64,000 nucleotides of DNA from Amaurobius ferox (lineage: Eukaryota; Arthropoda; Arachnida; Araneae; Amaurobiidae). Under the pieces are notes generated by a model that was given only the letters and a program-made list of their open reading frames with translations, was not told the origin of the DNA and ran no database searches. The position numbers and the translations under genes were made by a program. The stretch is taken from NCBI GenBank assembly GCA_951213105.1, contig OX578153.1, positions 49,711,539-49,775,538 of the forward strand, given 5' to 3'. Below, piece by piece: positions 1 to 12,447 of the stretch. Within the stretch, counting starts at the first letter, position 1. Each line of letters starts with the position of its first letter.

Positions 1-199
1 GCATGAGATATTCTCACCTTCATATTACATGCATGACTACATGTCATCTAGGACAACGCCCAGGTTTCAATGCTGGCAATAGGTACGCATCATTGGCTTT
101 TTTAGTAATGGAGGTGACGTTCTTTACTAATGAAGATTTTCCCGTACAGGGTAGTTTGTATTTGAGCGTTTTTTAACAAGAATGAGAAAAGTTTCCTAA

Positions 200-2500
200 A
201 AAAGAGCTTTATTCAAAGAAAAAATTCAAATTCATCCTCCCCATGCCACTGACACCAACCATGAAACATGTTCACGTCATCAATATACCTCGAAAAAATT
301 TATTTTTACTCAAACTATTTTTTTAGTTATTTAATGTTGAAGCGGAATTGTGAGCTTTTTTCACAACAATCAATTCCTTAGCTATCGGAAATACATATTA
401 TCCCAGAGTTAACACCATCGTTAGTCGCCAAGCCCCAGACATGAAGACGCCAGTTTTTGTAATGGGGTGGGCAGCAGTTTATGACCAAGATATTACGTGC
501 ATTTCATGAACGCAAACAAGGCCTTAAGGGATAAGAGATTATCCAATGAAACTCAGCATAAACTCCCCATATGACTGGAACCAATGGGGGAACGAATTAA
601 CAAAGTCAATGAGAAGAAAGGGAAACCCACAAAGACACCGGACAGCACAAGTAAAAAAAGTTCATTCTATGATTCTACATTACTTTAGATGCTTCTATAT
701 TTCGAGTATGCTTGATGACTTTGATAAGCCGATGTTTGCTCCTGTTGTTTAAAACTGGGGCGTGACAATGAATATTGCGAATAAAGTGTGCAGTCTCGTT
801 AACTTATGAGAGAAAATGCTCTAGAAATGTGTTGGGTGCAGATTTTCCGTAGAAAGTATCAATAAGACTGGATAAATAGTCCATTCCAAACGGACTGCAC
901 CAAAGATGAACATGGTTATATTTTGCGTGTAATATTTGAGGAATTAATTGAAGGCTGATTTTTAAGCTGTGTGAGACCAGAAATAGATCTCACACCAGTT
1001 TAATGTGAGATAGCTTTATGTACGTTATTTATTGTGTCTGAAATGTCAGACAATACCTTTAGTCTCAATGACGCCAGTGTTTACGACACGTTGAACCAAA
1101 GGTCTGCTTAAATCATAAATTTAGGTTTGTCAAGACAAGAAGGGGTTGAAGAACTCTTAAGAAAATGTAAAGAACGACATTGGATAAAAAGGATGGCCAA
1201 TGGAGAATATGAGGCCAATGGAGCGTTGCTGTGAAGGCTGCCAATAAGAGCAAAGGAGGAGTTGAAGACCCAGACCGTCCGGCTCGTCAACTAGCAAAGG
1301 AGGAGTGTCAGTCCTGAGGCAAAAGGAGCCACAACCAATGACATAAGAATGACGATAAAAACAGATATACAGACTTACAGCACGACATTAAGAAGCACGA
1401 TGCTTAAAAATATATAGAGATAATGACTACAGAACGACATGAGAACGACGAAGGTGCTACACTTAGAAATACATAGAGATACAGTGACTTAAGAACGATG
1501 AGATAGAACAACGATATACAACGGAGATAGAGAACTATGCTTAGAAAGATGTGGACTAGAATGACATAAGAAAGGAGATATTGTTATTTCAGAAGTGACC
1601 AAGCCAAGATAGCGTTGAAGGTATGTATTCCTCAAATATAGTACCAGGTCTTGAATACATATTAGGTATTTTCAATAATGGTCTCACATTGTCTCTTTCC
1701 ACCGAAATAATATGAATAATTGTGTAATGAATTCAATAAGTATTTTATGTTGTTAATAAATGATTTATTGTTAAAGTTAAAATGGTGCAATTAATTTAGA
1801 ACTATATTAATTAATATTCTTTTACAGAACTCGCGCGAAAGATAAATAATTGGAGGGTTATCAGCGGCAAAACAATGCAATGCATAAATTAATAATGAGT
1901 TCCACTGATACGATCCTTTTACGTCCATGTTAATATATGTTAAAAATAAATAATCTGAAATTCCAACTTTAAGTTTATTTTTAAAAGGTGCACCACAGTC
2001 AGTAGCTAATTTACCAAATGAATAATACGCCCACTGTATCACAAATAACCGGCTCTAAGTAAAATAATTACTATTAAGTTAAAAACTATTAAGTTAATAA
2101 CTCAATTTTGTAAATAATATTTAATGATAAAGTTAATATTGCTCAAATTTGGTAACAATAAAAATAAAAATATTTAATAAATTTTAATTTGACAAATTTT
2201 GGCTCGTCACTTGCATGAGTTAAGTTACATTTATGTCTATTATTCGGTTGCTTCTCGGGAACACCTGGCAACGCAGTAAATTAACTTGGCGGATTAATTA
2301 AGCAAAAAGTCAACGGTCTTCTAATAATTTTTATGCGCCACAGAAACTGACGTTATTGGTTGGTTGATTGCGATATCAAAGATATCCATAGATGGCGCTG
2401 CAATATGATCTACGGACCTGCCGAATTCCTGCCTAAGCTACTACTCATATATAATTAAAAGATCTCTCTCTTTCTCATGACGTGTCTTCAAGGAAAAATT
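200..2500. other. No gene; AT-rich, with a degenerate tandem repeat at 1320-1600
   Basis: I see no conserved coding sequence. ORFs of 60-83 codons here have no recognisable domain and look like chance. Between about 1320 and 1600 a purine-rich unit of roughly 60-70 bp (GCTTAGAAATACATAGAGAT, AGAACGACATGAGAACGA) is repeated about four times with much drift. A short hairpin (GTGTGAGA...TCTCACAC) lies near 970-995. The whole stretch recurs unchanged at 32183-34483. Confidence 0.5.
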
Positions 2501-2504
2501 ATTT

Positions 2505-3782
2505 TTAACACTTTACAAAAAATTTGAAAAGTGTTTATGACTTTGTTCATTCTGTCTGTCTGTCTGTGCGTCTGCCCGTTAGCACGATAACTGCCGTAAA
2601 AATGATTTAATCAAAATGAAATATTAGTATGCTGTTCAGACGGTCTGTAGGACCTATGGGAATATAAATGAATAATATCATCCAATTATTTATGGATTGA
2701 ATCCTGCTTGAAAAAATGAAACACATTGAACCCTATGGGATCTAATTTTTCGAGCATTTTTTAAGCAGATTTAAAATTCACAAATTGCTTCGAAAATTTT
2801 AGGTAATATTCAAATTGTTCCATAAAATATATAAAAAAAATCAGCGAAATATATGCAGTAGTTTTTTAAATAAAGCGATCAAGTGACCATGATATGAAAA
2901 GATCGCATGACCCGCTTCAAAATGAAATATGGCATCCATCTTGTCTCAAAATCGTGATTTTTAAAGTTCTTTTTAATTCATATTGAGTGTTGTATCCGTC
3001 CTAAATCCACTTTATTTTTGCTTAAATTCTGTGCATCTACATACTGAAACAACGCAATAACAATATATTTGGGTTTGAATGCTCATCCAAATTTGATTAT
3101 TTCTACAACGAAGCCTATTTTTCACTTATGCAAAATGCAAACAGCAAAATGTGTAGAATGAGTTGTATAAAAATTGTTGTATTTCTTTAACGCAAAATTA
3201 TTTTGCTCATGAAGTCAGCATAGCTGATATGAATGAAATATTCATTGACTTTACAGACAGAAGAACGATTTTTTTCGATGAAGATTTAAGCATAGAGTTT
3301 AATTAGTTGTAGCTGCATGGTCTTAATTTTTAAATAAAGTAAATTATTATAGTATTGTGATGAATGAAATAAATGGGAAAATGTTTATAAATGAAATGCT
3401 GCTTTTATAGAGGGAGCCAGGCGTGTTATTTTTTCTATGACGTCATTTGAATGAATTTCAGTTGTTTTCGATGATGTTTTCAAATATAATAAATTATCGT
3501 AGTATTATGATAATTTTACAAATATTACCGAAGAATGTATCGCATTTCAGAGATGTTTAAATCAGGCAATTTTTATTTCAATGCCGTTATTTGAATGAAG
3601 TTCATTTTTTTCGATGAAGGTTTAAGTTTTCAAATATAATAAATTAATGTAGTATTGTGATAATTTTTGAAATATTACCGATGAATGTATTGCATTTTAG
3701 AGATGTTTAAATGAAATTGCATTGAAGTTGGAAATTATTTCATAATCAATGCTTTAAGCGTGACTGATCTTTCTTGTTAAAA
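2505..3782 (+). repeat. E1 repeat, left arm of TTAA-flanked composite (copy A)
   Basis: Begins TTAACACTTTACAA, followed by (GTCT)n and GTTAGCACGATAACTGCCGT. It runs to about 3782 (ATCTTTCTTGTT). Its reverse complement, about 85-90% identical by eye, is at 8525-9857, ending GTAAAGTATTAA. The two arms therefore bound a 7.3-kb interior. The TTAA at both outer tips looks like a TTAA target duplication as made by piggyBac or Kolobok-type elements. No transposase is visible in the arms. The identical copy B arm is 34488-35765. Confidence 0.75.
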
Positions 3783-4867
3783 ATATATCGCAATTAACCA
3801 ACTGAATAATAATTTAAATATGGATAATGAATATTAAAATAAATATGTATACTGAATAATAATTTAAATATGGATTTTTAATTTTTTTAAGAGGGAGTTT
3901 AAATTGTAGTTATTGTTATCATTAGGGTATTTTATGAGTTATTGAGGGAAGAGAGGGGGTTTCCACCATGAACAGTGAATGGAAACGTGTGAGCTATTTC
4001 ACGACCGTTACACTGGTTTACTGCAGATATACCTGAACTAATAATTTAATAATACTTAATTTTTGTTATAATTTAAGTATTTTCTTTCTTTAACCGATTG
4101 TAACAGTATAAAAATGGTACGGCAACTATATTCTTAAATTTATATATTTTCAATATTTCTTCTTCGACCCAGACCGTGCAACTTACCCGAAGGTGCAAGG
4201 TATCTCTTTGGTCGGCTGGGAAGTGCCATCCAATTTAGCCCTGAGCCCAGTGGAGGCGGAAACTACAGGAACCGCACCCTCTTTCCCTTACTACCAACCT
4301 CTCTGAAAGATTTACACACCCTCATATTTAATGTGACGGTACTCCGTGTGAACACAGGGACAGTTTGGGCAGAGCCGGGAATCAAACTCAGATTGCACAA
4401 GTGCAATTTTCGAGCGCTAACCACTGCGATGTCCCACACCCATGTATTTTCTCTTGCAATTAACTGATCGTTGAAGCAAGATATAGATGCTACGGGTATA
4501 TCTTCTGTCATTTTAGAGTCTTCATATTTGTATATGTTGCATATGTTGACCAAACAAACTATTATTTTTTGTAAATTGATTTACGAACTGGTTCGGGATT
4601 ATAGGAAAACGTAATACGTCATTGGCGCCTGACCAACACACCCCAAAAAATATCTGGTGAAGCGTTTGGCGAAGAAACACGCTGTGTCTTCAAATGTTCT
4701 ACTTATATTCGCGACTATTAGAAGATATATCCGTGTATTAGTAGAAGATTACACGTACTGCAACATATGAGTTTCTACAATATTTGCCAAAATGAAATAG
4801 ACGACTCAATAAATTGAAAATATTAATAATCCCGTAGTATGATTCCAATATATGACAAAAAAATCTG
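3783..4867. other. No gene; old SINE and AT-rich filler
   Basis: Apart from the SINE, I see a short tandem echo near 3803-3870 (TGAATAATAATTTAAATATG twice) and, from 4690, the first of several diverged repeats of an AGAAGATATACCCGTGTATT module that reappears at 5820, 6370 and 6590. No coding potential. The same stretch is 35766-36850. Confidence 0.45.
4160..4438 (-). mobile_element. tRNA-derived SINE, old copy (copy A)
   Basis: Read on the minus strand it has a tRNA-like head (GCAGTGGTTAGCGCTC, then a degenerate B box GTTTGATTCCCGG), the family body (GTACCGTCACATTAAATAT, ACTGGGCTCAGGGC) and a tail ending GGTCTGGGTCGAAGAAGAA. It is more diverged than the SINEs at 22.9 and 24.3 kb. The same copy is at 36143-36421 in duplicate B. 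The ORF on this strand is a shadow of the SINE. Confidence 0.85.
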
Positions 4868-5790
4868 ATGTGGGCAACACATGACTTTCCTTATATAATG
4901 CAATGAATTTACTACTTTCACAGTTAAAATAATGTTATTCTTATAGTAGATACTTATATTCTTCCAAAGATATTGAATTTTCTTCAATTAGTCGTCATTT
5001 TCATTGATTTAGCGTCATTTTTATCAATGTGGCGAGATTTTAGTTAATTTGGCAACAATTAAAAATGTCGCCAAGTTGGCAACATTCCGCCAAATTCGTC
5101 GCCAAAATCTCGCCAAGCGTTATGGACGGAGAAATAAGTTATTCTTACAGCAGATAAATGACTATTGGCTTTCAAATACAAAAGTATTATTCAAAGTATT
5201 TTTCTTTCATGAATGGAACGAGCTAGGTCCACGAGAATGATGTCACCAAATTTATCGCATGGTATTACATATGAGAAGTGAACATGTTTCGCAATAGGAA
5301 ATATATTTTTTTTATATAACTTTTTGATAATTTTTTAGAAAAATGTGCAATATCTCGAGAACGGTTCATGTTAGCGTTCTAAAATTCATGTCAATCGTTT
5401 TCTAATGAAAAATTACATAGGAAATGTCTATTTGCGTAACTTTATTAGCGGTTTTGATTTTTTGACGATTTTTTCAAAATTTCACGCGAAAATCTAGGGG
5501 GGTTCTGAACATTCGATTGCGTATAAAAACAATAGGCTTCTAGTGTTTACGGATTGTGATTTTTGTACCAAATTTCGTTCGAATCGGTCCATTCGTTCGT
5601 CAGTTATCGTCTTCACAGACTCACTGACACACACGCACGCATACTTTCACACACACACACACAGACATCACTTCAAAAATGTTTGATTCGTGATCAGGGA
5701 TGCTTGAAACGTGCTCTCCCGTCGAAAACTCGGATTCGAATTTTCGACCCCGTCACAATACTTTTCTTATATATAAGGAAAGTAATGAAA
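4868..5790 (+). mobile_element. E2 non-autonomous element (copy A)
   Basis: Left end CTGATGTGGGCAACACATGA then CTTTCCTTATATAATG; right end CCCCGTCACAATACTTTTC then TATATAAGGAAAG, so the tips are inverted repeats of CTTTCCTTATATA. Inside are a run of TTTGGCGACATT-like words on both strands (~5010-5115), the conserved phrase ATATCTCGAGAACGGTTCAT, GAACATTCGATTGCGT, and a (CA)n tract. Recurs at 44262-45170 (minus), 59612-61190, 61203-62758 and as a fragment at 49795-50060. Several ORFs cross it, one with a basic start (MATIKNVAKLATFRQIRRQN), but none is conserved between copies, so I call it a MITE-like non-coding element. Superfamily unknown. Confidence 0.7.
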
Positions 5791-7397
5791 GCACTAAAAC
5801 TGTATGGAAAGATATACCCGTACTATTTATATTGCCGCAGATTAGAAGATTGTCCGTATTACAATATTAGTTTAAAAAATCTTTGCCAAAATAAAACAAA
5901 TGACGTAATAAATTGAAAATATCAATAACATCCGTTAAGATTACCCGTTCTACAACACATGAGTTTCTAAAATGTGTCAAAATTTTTTTATCACAAATGC
6001 ATCTAAATAAAGCATTACACAGACAGAGATCATATAAAGCATTGGTAATCACTACGCGGTTGGGTATCCTATGTATTATCATCCAGTTTTATCTTTTTTG
6101 TAATATGTCACAAATTTATATTTCTAATTAGCAGCATACCCGTCCTTCGTACGGAGTATATAATATAAAAAAACTTATAATTCGCTATCATGTGCAAATT
6201 CTGATAAAATATTAAATTTATTGCTCATAAAGAGAAGTTTAAGAATATCTGTTCTCACTATGCAAAATTATCTTCACGGGCAAATCTGAAGAATAAAATA
6301 TCCTGGCCCCTTTTGTAAACAAATTCACACACAAAAAAAGAATTGAATCAATATATGCACCCACGTACTACTTATATTGTCGCAAATTAGAAAATATACC
6401 AGTGTGTTAGTAGAAGCTTAAACATATTGTAATATGAGTCTTAAAAATATTTACCAAAATAAAAAAGATGACGTAATAAATTGAAAGTATCAAAAATCCC
6501 CTTAATCTTAATACCAGAAGGTCGTAATTGATTCCAATATATGGCAATATATATAAAAATTTTGCCAATATACCTGTACTACTTATATTCTCGTAGATTA
6601 GAAGATATACCCGTGCATTTGTAGAAAAGATTACTTGTACAAAGTACTATATATGAGTTTCAACAATTTTCGTCATAATGAAACAATGGCATAATAATTT
6701 GAAAATATCAATAATTCCTGAATCAACTGTCCCCGAAATATCAATAATAATGATGTTTAAACCTGAAGACCGTAATTGATATTATCCAGTTAAAAATGCA
6801 ATGTCAATGAAATTTATTTTATATACATATTTTTATAAGATTTAATAAAAATCTTATGACACATAACTCATTGGATCCGTTGCTAAGCGACATGATATCA
6901 TCTGCTTCAAATAAATTGATGGAAATCATGTTGTCTGAATAATGTGATCTCCATGAAAGGTTTGGCGACATTTTCGTCTCCATGATATTTTTATGGATTT
7001 ACAAATATTTTTATCAATTTAGTAATATTAAAAAAATTAGTTAAATGCGTTACTAAGTAGGATGGATGGACTGACCGACAAATGCTACAGAAACATCATT
7101 TACAGTACTCTATTCTAAAAAAATAAATTTAATTTCATTGATTTAGGTCATTTTTATCAATTTGGAGATATTTCCTCTAATTTGGTAAAGTTTAAGAAAA
7201 GTTACCAAGTTATTTAGAGATATTTCGCTAAATTCGTAGCTCTAAATTTGCAGATCTGAAGAATAAAATATCCATATCCCGTCTGTATATATACTAAATG
7301 AAAACACTAAAATTGTATTAGAAGATACATACATCCGTTCTACTCTTTTTCTGCTTCAGCAATCGGCAAAATGAATTTATTGGGTAAACACAATATA

Positions 7398-7641
7398 TGA
7401 GTTTATTAGCTAAGCACAATATATGAGCTTTGAAACCGCTTTGCTAAAATAAATGAAAGTGTGATGTACGCAGTGCGCAATATATATAATTAAAAGAACA
7501 ATCAAACCGTTCATTTATTATGAGTTTATTAGCTAAACACAATATATGAGCTTGAAACCTCTTTGCTAAAATAAATAAAAGTAATGTAAACAGTCCGCAA
7601 TATATATAATTAAAAGAACAATCAAACCGTTCATTTATAAA
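7398..7641 (+). repeat. Tandem duplication, ~122-bp unit, inside E3
   Basis: ATGAGTTTATTAGCTAA through ACAATCAAACCGTTCATTTA occurs twice back to back (starts near 7398 and 7520) with few differences. The diverged relative at 42477-42640 instead has a three-fold amplification of a ~34-bp piece (GAGTTTATTGGCTAAACA). Also at 39381-39624. Confidence 0.8.
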
Positions 7642-8066
7642 ATATATTTTTACATCCATTTATTTATTATACAAATAGAAAAAATAATAATAATAATTAA
7701 CAAACACATTTAATTCCATTCCTTTGCCGAGCAACATGATATAAGATAGAATCTTCCTCATAAAATGCGAAATTAAATAACCATTTTAATTTCTTTATAC
7801 TTCTAATCGTTGAGTAAAAGCTTGTGAAATACATGGAGGTTAATACATGTAAAAACATGGAGGTAGATTTTTCCATTTAAATTCATGTTTCAAACAATTC
7901 ATGCTTTCAGATAGTGACTATTTAATGCAAAAATCCTGCATCAAACTCAAAAGTAAAGTTTTTATTCCCTTTGAAGCTTTAAACAAACGATTTTTATCCT
8001 TTCCGTTTGGATAAACCACGGAGTTGGAGAGTAGAACTCCTATAAAAAAAGTTCCTTTATTCATTA

Positions 8067-8334
8067 ATATCTCGACAACCCCTGGACTTAGAAACTTGAA
8101 ACTTCTGCAAAATTTATAGGGGGCTATTTTAAGGCCACCCACAAAATTTCATTAAATTCGGTTCAGCCGTTCTCTCGTGATGATGAGACAAACGAAAGTT
8201 TCGTTTTTTACTAATATCTCGAGAACCACTGGTCGTCGAAATTCCAACCATAGACTAAATTTTAAGTGGGGTTATTTCTAGGCTACCCACAAAATTTCAT
8301 CAAATTCGGTTCAGCCGTTCTTCCGTGATGATGG

Positions 8335-8340
<6 letters not shown>
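8067..8340 (+). repeat. Two tandem copies of an RTE-like 3' module (~147 bp)
   Basis: ATATCTCGACAACC...CAAATTCGGTTCAGCCGTTC appears twice with a period of about 147 bp, each copy ending GTGATGATGRGACAAAC. Only the second is followed by (GACA)n and the TATATAGAT end. A third single version is at 31580-31745. Same at 40050-40323. Confidence 0.75.

Positions 8341-8400
<60 letters not shown>
8341..8400 (+). repeat. (GACA)15 microsatellite
   Basis: Sixty bases of pure CAGA/GACA repeat just before the E3 3' end. The same length is present at 40324-40383. Confidence 0.97.
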
Positions 8401-8524
8401 TTTTCAATTTTATTTATATAGATTTGATATATGATCCCCATTCACAATATTCAATTTTCAATTAAATATAATTTTCTCTTAATGATACAGATATGCGATT
8501 ATTTTAATGATATTGTTGCATTAA

Positions 8525-9857
8525 AAACAAGAAAGATCAATCATGCTTAAAGCATTGATTATGAAACACTTTCCAACTTCAATGCAATTTTATTTAAACA
8601 TGTCTAAAATGCAATACATTCCTCGATAATATTTTAAAACTTATCACAATACTACATTAATTTATTATATTTGAAACCTTAAACCTTCATCGAAAAAAAT
8701 TAACTTCATTCAAATGACGGCATTAAAGTATAAATTGCCTGGTTTAAATATATCTAAAATGTGATACATTCCTCGGTAATAATTTTAGAATTATCATAAT
8801 ACTACGATAATTTATTACATTTGAAAACTTCATCGGAAACAAATGAAATTCATTCAAATGACGTCATCGAAATATAAGACGCCTGGCTCTTTCTATAAAA
8901 GAAGCATTCCATCCATAAACATTTTACCATTCATTTCATTCATTACAATACTACTATAATAATTTATTTTATTTAAAAACTTGAGACCACGGAAGTACAA
9001 GTAATCAAACTCTATGCTTCTGCGAAAATTTCTCTATGCTTAAAACGATCGAAAAAATCGCCCTTCTCTCTGTAAAATCAATGGATATTTCATTCATATT
9101 AGCTACATTGCAGACTCCATGAGCTGAATAATTTTGCGTTAAAGAAATGCAGCAATTCTTATACAACTCATTCTACACATTTTGCTGTTTGCATTTTCCC
9201 TAAGTGAAAATTAGGCTTCGTTGTACGAATAATCAAAATTTGATGATCATTTAAACTCAAATATATTATAATTGCGTTGTTTCAGTATGTAGTTGCACAG
9301 AATTTAAGCAACAATAAAGCGGTTTTAGGACGGATACAATAGTAAATATGAATTAAAAAGAACTTTAAGAATCACGATTTTGACACGAGATGGATGCCAT
9401 AATTTATTTTGAAGTTGGTCACGTGATCACTGCATATAATGGTCACGTGATCGCTTCATATAAAAGGTGCAATTATTATTTTAATTTTTATTTAAAAAAC
9501 TACTGAATATATTTTGCTGAAAATTGATTTATCTATTTTATGGGATAGTTTGAATATTTTCTGAAACTTTAGAAGCAAGTTGTGAATTTTAAATTCGCTT
9601 AAAAATGTTTGAAAAATTAGGTCCCATAGGGGTCAATGAATTTCATTTTTTGAACCCGGGTTCAATCCAAAACTAATTAGGCTATATTATTCATTTATAT
9701 TCCCATAGATCCCACAGACCGCCTGAACAACATAGTAAAATTTCATTTTTATAAAGTCATTTTTACGGCAGTTATCGTGCTAACGGACAGACAGACAGAC
9801 AAACAGACTGAATGAACAAAATCATAAACATTTTTCGACTATGTTGTAAAGTATTAA
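8525..9857 (-). repeat. E1 repeat, right arm (copy A)
   Basis: Reverse-complement counterpart of 2505-3782; ends GTTGTAAAGTATTAA at 9857. The segment 8525-8817 is identical to 40508-40800, while 8818-9857 differs clearly from 40801-41821. It contains the same microsatellite in complement, (GACA)n at ~9787-9806. Confidence 0.75.
9420..9467 (+). promoter_or_regulatory. Twin CACGTG boxes followed by a TATA-like box in the E1 right arm
   Basis: GGTCACGTGATC occurs at about 9418 and 9442 (24-bp spacing), followed by TATAAAAGG at 9459-9467. The order would suit a Pol II promoter inside the E1 arm. In copy B one CACGTG is mutated and the TATA box reads TATAAGAGG (~41360-41430). No transcript or ORF start supports it, so this is a weak candidate. 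Confidence 0.2.
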
Positions 9858-10600
9858 AACCGAATGGCATAAAACTACGAACACACACAATTATACTGCT
9901 TTATACTAGCAATTATTAACGATTAATAAATATAATTAATAATTGTATTAACAATATCAATTTAAAAGTAATTGCTAAATAATGTTATATGCTTTCTCAG
10001 AACTTAAAAACATGTTCCGTATTCTAAATTATTAAAAACGAGTAAAGTCATAGAAAACATATATCGTATTCACTTAAATATGTCCGTGCACCAAATAATC
10101 AAATGAGTACTAGTTACTATATATGCAGAGGCCAGTGGGATCTTCTTCATTTAGGGACGAATAAAGAAATTCATAAGTCCAACCCTTCCAACCCATTTTC
10201 AATCCTTTCCATCCTCTCTCAGAGAGGTTGAAACCACTGAGGTCTGATAAACAAACAGGTACTACAATACCCTAATCTCTTCAGAATATTTTCTGAAGTA
10301 TGGTTTTAGTATATTTAAAATCTTTGGAATACAATAAATAAAAGTTTTTCCATAATGTTTCATGCGAACCTACAAGTATTTAAAACAATTTACATGACAA
10401 TAAAATTAAAATTATACCATATATTCTCTCTCCTCCATGTAATTTCTTTGCTACACAAAACCGAATTCTCTTGAAAACCTCGAATAAAACCTCGAGCATT
10501 ACATTATTGTATTAATTTCAAGCCTGATTTCACTCTGATGAAATTCTACATCTGCTTTCAAATGACACTAACCGACATAGAAAATGCCACACCATGATTC
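9858..10600. other. No gene recognised
   Basis: AT-rich unique-looking sequence with a small inverted repeat (ATTAACGATTAATAAATATA region near 9910-9950). Nothing coding or structural that I can support. Confidence 0.4.
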
Positions 10601-10619
10601 CTTGACCTAATAATTATGC

Positions 10620-11796
10620 AAATTGCACGCAACTGGCCGATGTACGCAAATGTTGAGATGCAAGTAAGTCATGTGATTCGATCGCCGGATAAAAAGGATG
10701 GCAAATGAGCCAACAGTGGTTACTGTCTGTATCCTACGGAAACACGTTTTCCGAGCTGTTTTTCGTTTCAGAATACGCGTGTAGTTAAGGAGATGCCTGA
10801 CCGATGACGTCGAAATCCATTTCATCATTTGGACGACCGTGCGAGGAGATTTATTTTAGGTCTATGCACGGCTGGGTGGTCGTACCAGCGTATCACAACT
10901 GAAACACTCGTAGATGCGTCCACTGTGCAAAGGATTTGCAGAAGATGAATTGAAAAAGGGCATGTAAATCGTCGCAGTGGTACAGTTCCATCCGGACGTA
11001 CGTCATCACGCGTTGATCGACGTATTCAAAGGCATGAGTTGGCGGTCTCACAAACGACGACTGTTGACATTCTGCAGAATTTGCAGGGTTTACGATGACT
11101 GCAATTCACGAGAAGACACCGACGCGAGAGATTGCACTGGTCTTGTCGTTGAACTGGTCTCGTAGTCACCAGGGCATTTTGGAGAATTGAATGTGGAAGG
11201 GACGTGAAAAAAAGATCCAATCCGGCTGCGACTGTTGAACGCCATACTGCTCGATAAAGCGGCATCGTGGTTTGGGGTGCCATCGGCTTCGTTAACCTGT
11301 CACGTCTGGTTCGTAGCACAATGACGGCACGAGGATATGTTGAAGACCCATCCCGTCTGTCTCGTCCTAAGACTTTAGCAGCTGTTTGGATGGCCGGGCG
11401 CATGACGATATATGGATGAGGTGCTTAAATTGCACCAGGCACGACGATATGTGGATGAGGTGTTTAAATTGAACTGTCCTACCTCTAGCCGTTGATAAAT
11501 GCTGCTTTCCAGCAAGATAACGTCAGTTCGCACAAGGACTTCTCTTGCAGACAAGCCTTGTAAGATATCCAGGTACTTCCTTGGCCTCCAGATCTTTCGC
11601 CATCAAGCATGTATGGGACGTGATTGGCCGTCGTAAGACTGCTCTGTCCCCGCCTTGAACATAGGACTGACTGTGGATGACGGTTGAAGATATATGGTCA
11701 GCCATCCCTTATGAAACTATCAGCACACTCATTGCATCTGTTCCTAGACGGATTGCTGCTTGTATTGCCACAAAAGGTGGTAATAATGCCTACTGA
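10620..11796 (+). pseudogene. Tc1/mariner-family transposase, heavily broken
   Basis: A DDE transposase relic readable only by changing frame. An N-terminal HTH piece near 10862-10950 reads LCTAGWSYQRITTETL then DASTVQRIC, followed by a stop and then GHVNRRSGTVPSGRTSSR, the usual linker after the second helix-turn-helix of Tc1 transposases. Near 11240-11290 HRGLGC/VVWGAI echoes the VWG block. Near 11510-11620 a degraded QQDN..H block and PWP precede a degraded HVWD-like block. The C-terminus (11700-11796) reads IASVPRRIAACIATKGGNN then AY and a stop, a classic Tc1 ending. At least five frameshifts or stops. The gene is dead; the open antisense ORFs here are shadows. I could not locate matching TIRs. 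Confidence 0.8.
11405..11471 (+). repeat. 39-bp tandem duplication inside the Tc1 relic
   Basis: ACGATATATGGATGAGG...TTAAATTG (11405-11432) is repeated at 11444-11471 with two differences. In frame it corresponds to the RRYVDEV segment of Tc1 transposases, so it arose within the element, before or after its death. Confidence 0.75.
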
Positions 11797-12004
11797 TTAC
11801 CCTGTCTATACCATTACTGTGTTGGATTATCCATCTGAAATTAACATAAATTATTTATATATGACATCTCTGTCTGTGTGTCATTTATCATCACACTCTA
11901 TTAGCTCTTTCACTGTGTTGCATTTTCTGTGTCGGGTAGTGTATTTAGTAACCTTATGGTCTTAAAAAAATTCTAAAAAATAATTAAATATTAAGTAAAA
12001 ATAA

Positions 12005-12447
12005 TTTTACCTGAATATTACATGCATGCTCCGTTTACCACTATAGTTACAGGTACGCATCATTACTATTGGTAATGTACGAAAAAGAAACTGTCAAACT
12101 GTTAACATTTGAATATAGCAAGAAAATTTTAATAGAATTCTGACATATATAAGACACGATTTTTTTTTACAATTAACAAACATTTTGACGGTCATATTAA
12201 AAAAATTGTCCGCATTTCAAAGTCCCAAAACGTTAAAGTTTTTGTACTTTAAAACTGAAAGTACTAAAATGAGTAAAACCACAAAAATCTTATTTTCTAC
12301 CTCCTTAAAGATGTCCATTTTTTTATGTAATTTAATTTACAGTCAAATAAAACTCAACTAATACTCTATTTTTTTATCCATATTCCTTTGTTGTATAAAA
12401 TCAAATTCTCTTAAAAATACATACAAACAGAATATCAAGCATTATTT
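12005..12447. other. No gene; short D1-like fragment then AT-rich DNA
   Basis: 12005-12080 resembles the D1 repeat. The rest is AT-rich with no conserved ORF. Confidence 0.4.

Larger units (their letters stand above)
6129..8423 (+). mobile_element. E3 LINE-like/SINE-like element (copy A)
   Basis: Starts TAGCAGCATACCCGTCC, followed by TTCGTACGGAGTATATAATA (a small CCGT/ACGG hairpin), and ends TTTTATTTATATAGAT. That 3' end, preceded by AATTCGGTTCAGCCGTTCT and (GACA)n, resembles the 3' ends of RTE-type non-LTR retrotransposons in arthropods. Other copies: 30948-31745 (shorter), 42100-43096 (diverged, partial) and 54985-55317 (minus, 5' part only). The interior has diverged internal duplications (AGAAGATATACCCGTG modules at 6370 and 6590) and no conserved ORF, so it is non-autonomous or decayed. 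Confidence 0.6.
1..8817 (+). repeat. Segmental duplication, copy A (left edge outside window)
   Basis: This stretch is repeated in the same orientation at 31984-40800. Every section I compared matches base for base at a constant offset of 31983, including the length of the (GACA)15 microsatellite. The first mismatch is at 8818 (c here, t at 40801); beyond it the two sites remain alignable but differ at roughly one base in eight. The copy holds no host gene, only repeats: a dispersed-repeat head, an E1 arm, a SINE, E2 and E3. The left boundary cannot be seen because the window starts inside the copy. It is either a very recent duplication or a duplicated contig segment in the assembly. Confidence 0.95.

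Noticed and set aside
2385..2402. Possible CTCF-like site (CATAGATGGCGCTGC)
   Set aside because: Resembles the core of insect CTCF motifs, but the flanking half does not fit and a single short match is expected by chance.
5049..5240. Basic 63-codon ORF starting MATIKNVAKLATFRQIRRQN
   Set aside because: Lies in the repetitive GGCGA block of E2 and is not kept open in other E2 copies.
2505..9857. LTR retrotransposon with E1 arms as LTRs
   Set aside because: The arms are inverted, not direct, and no gag/pol is present between them.
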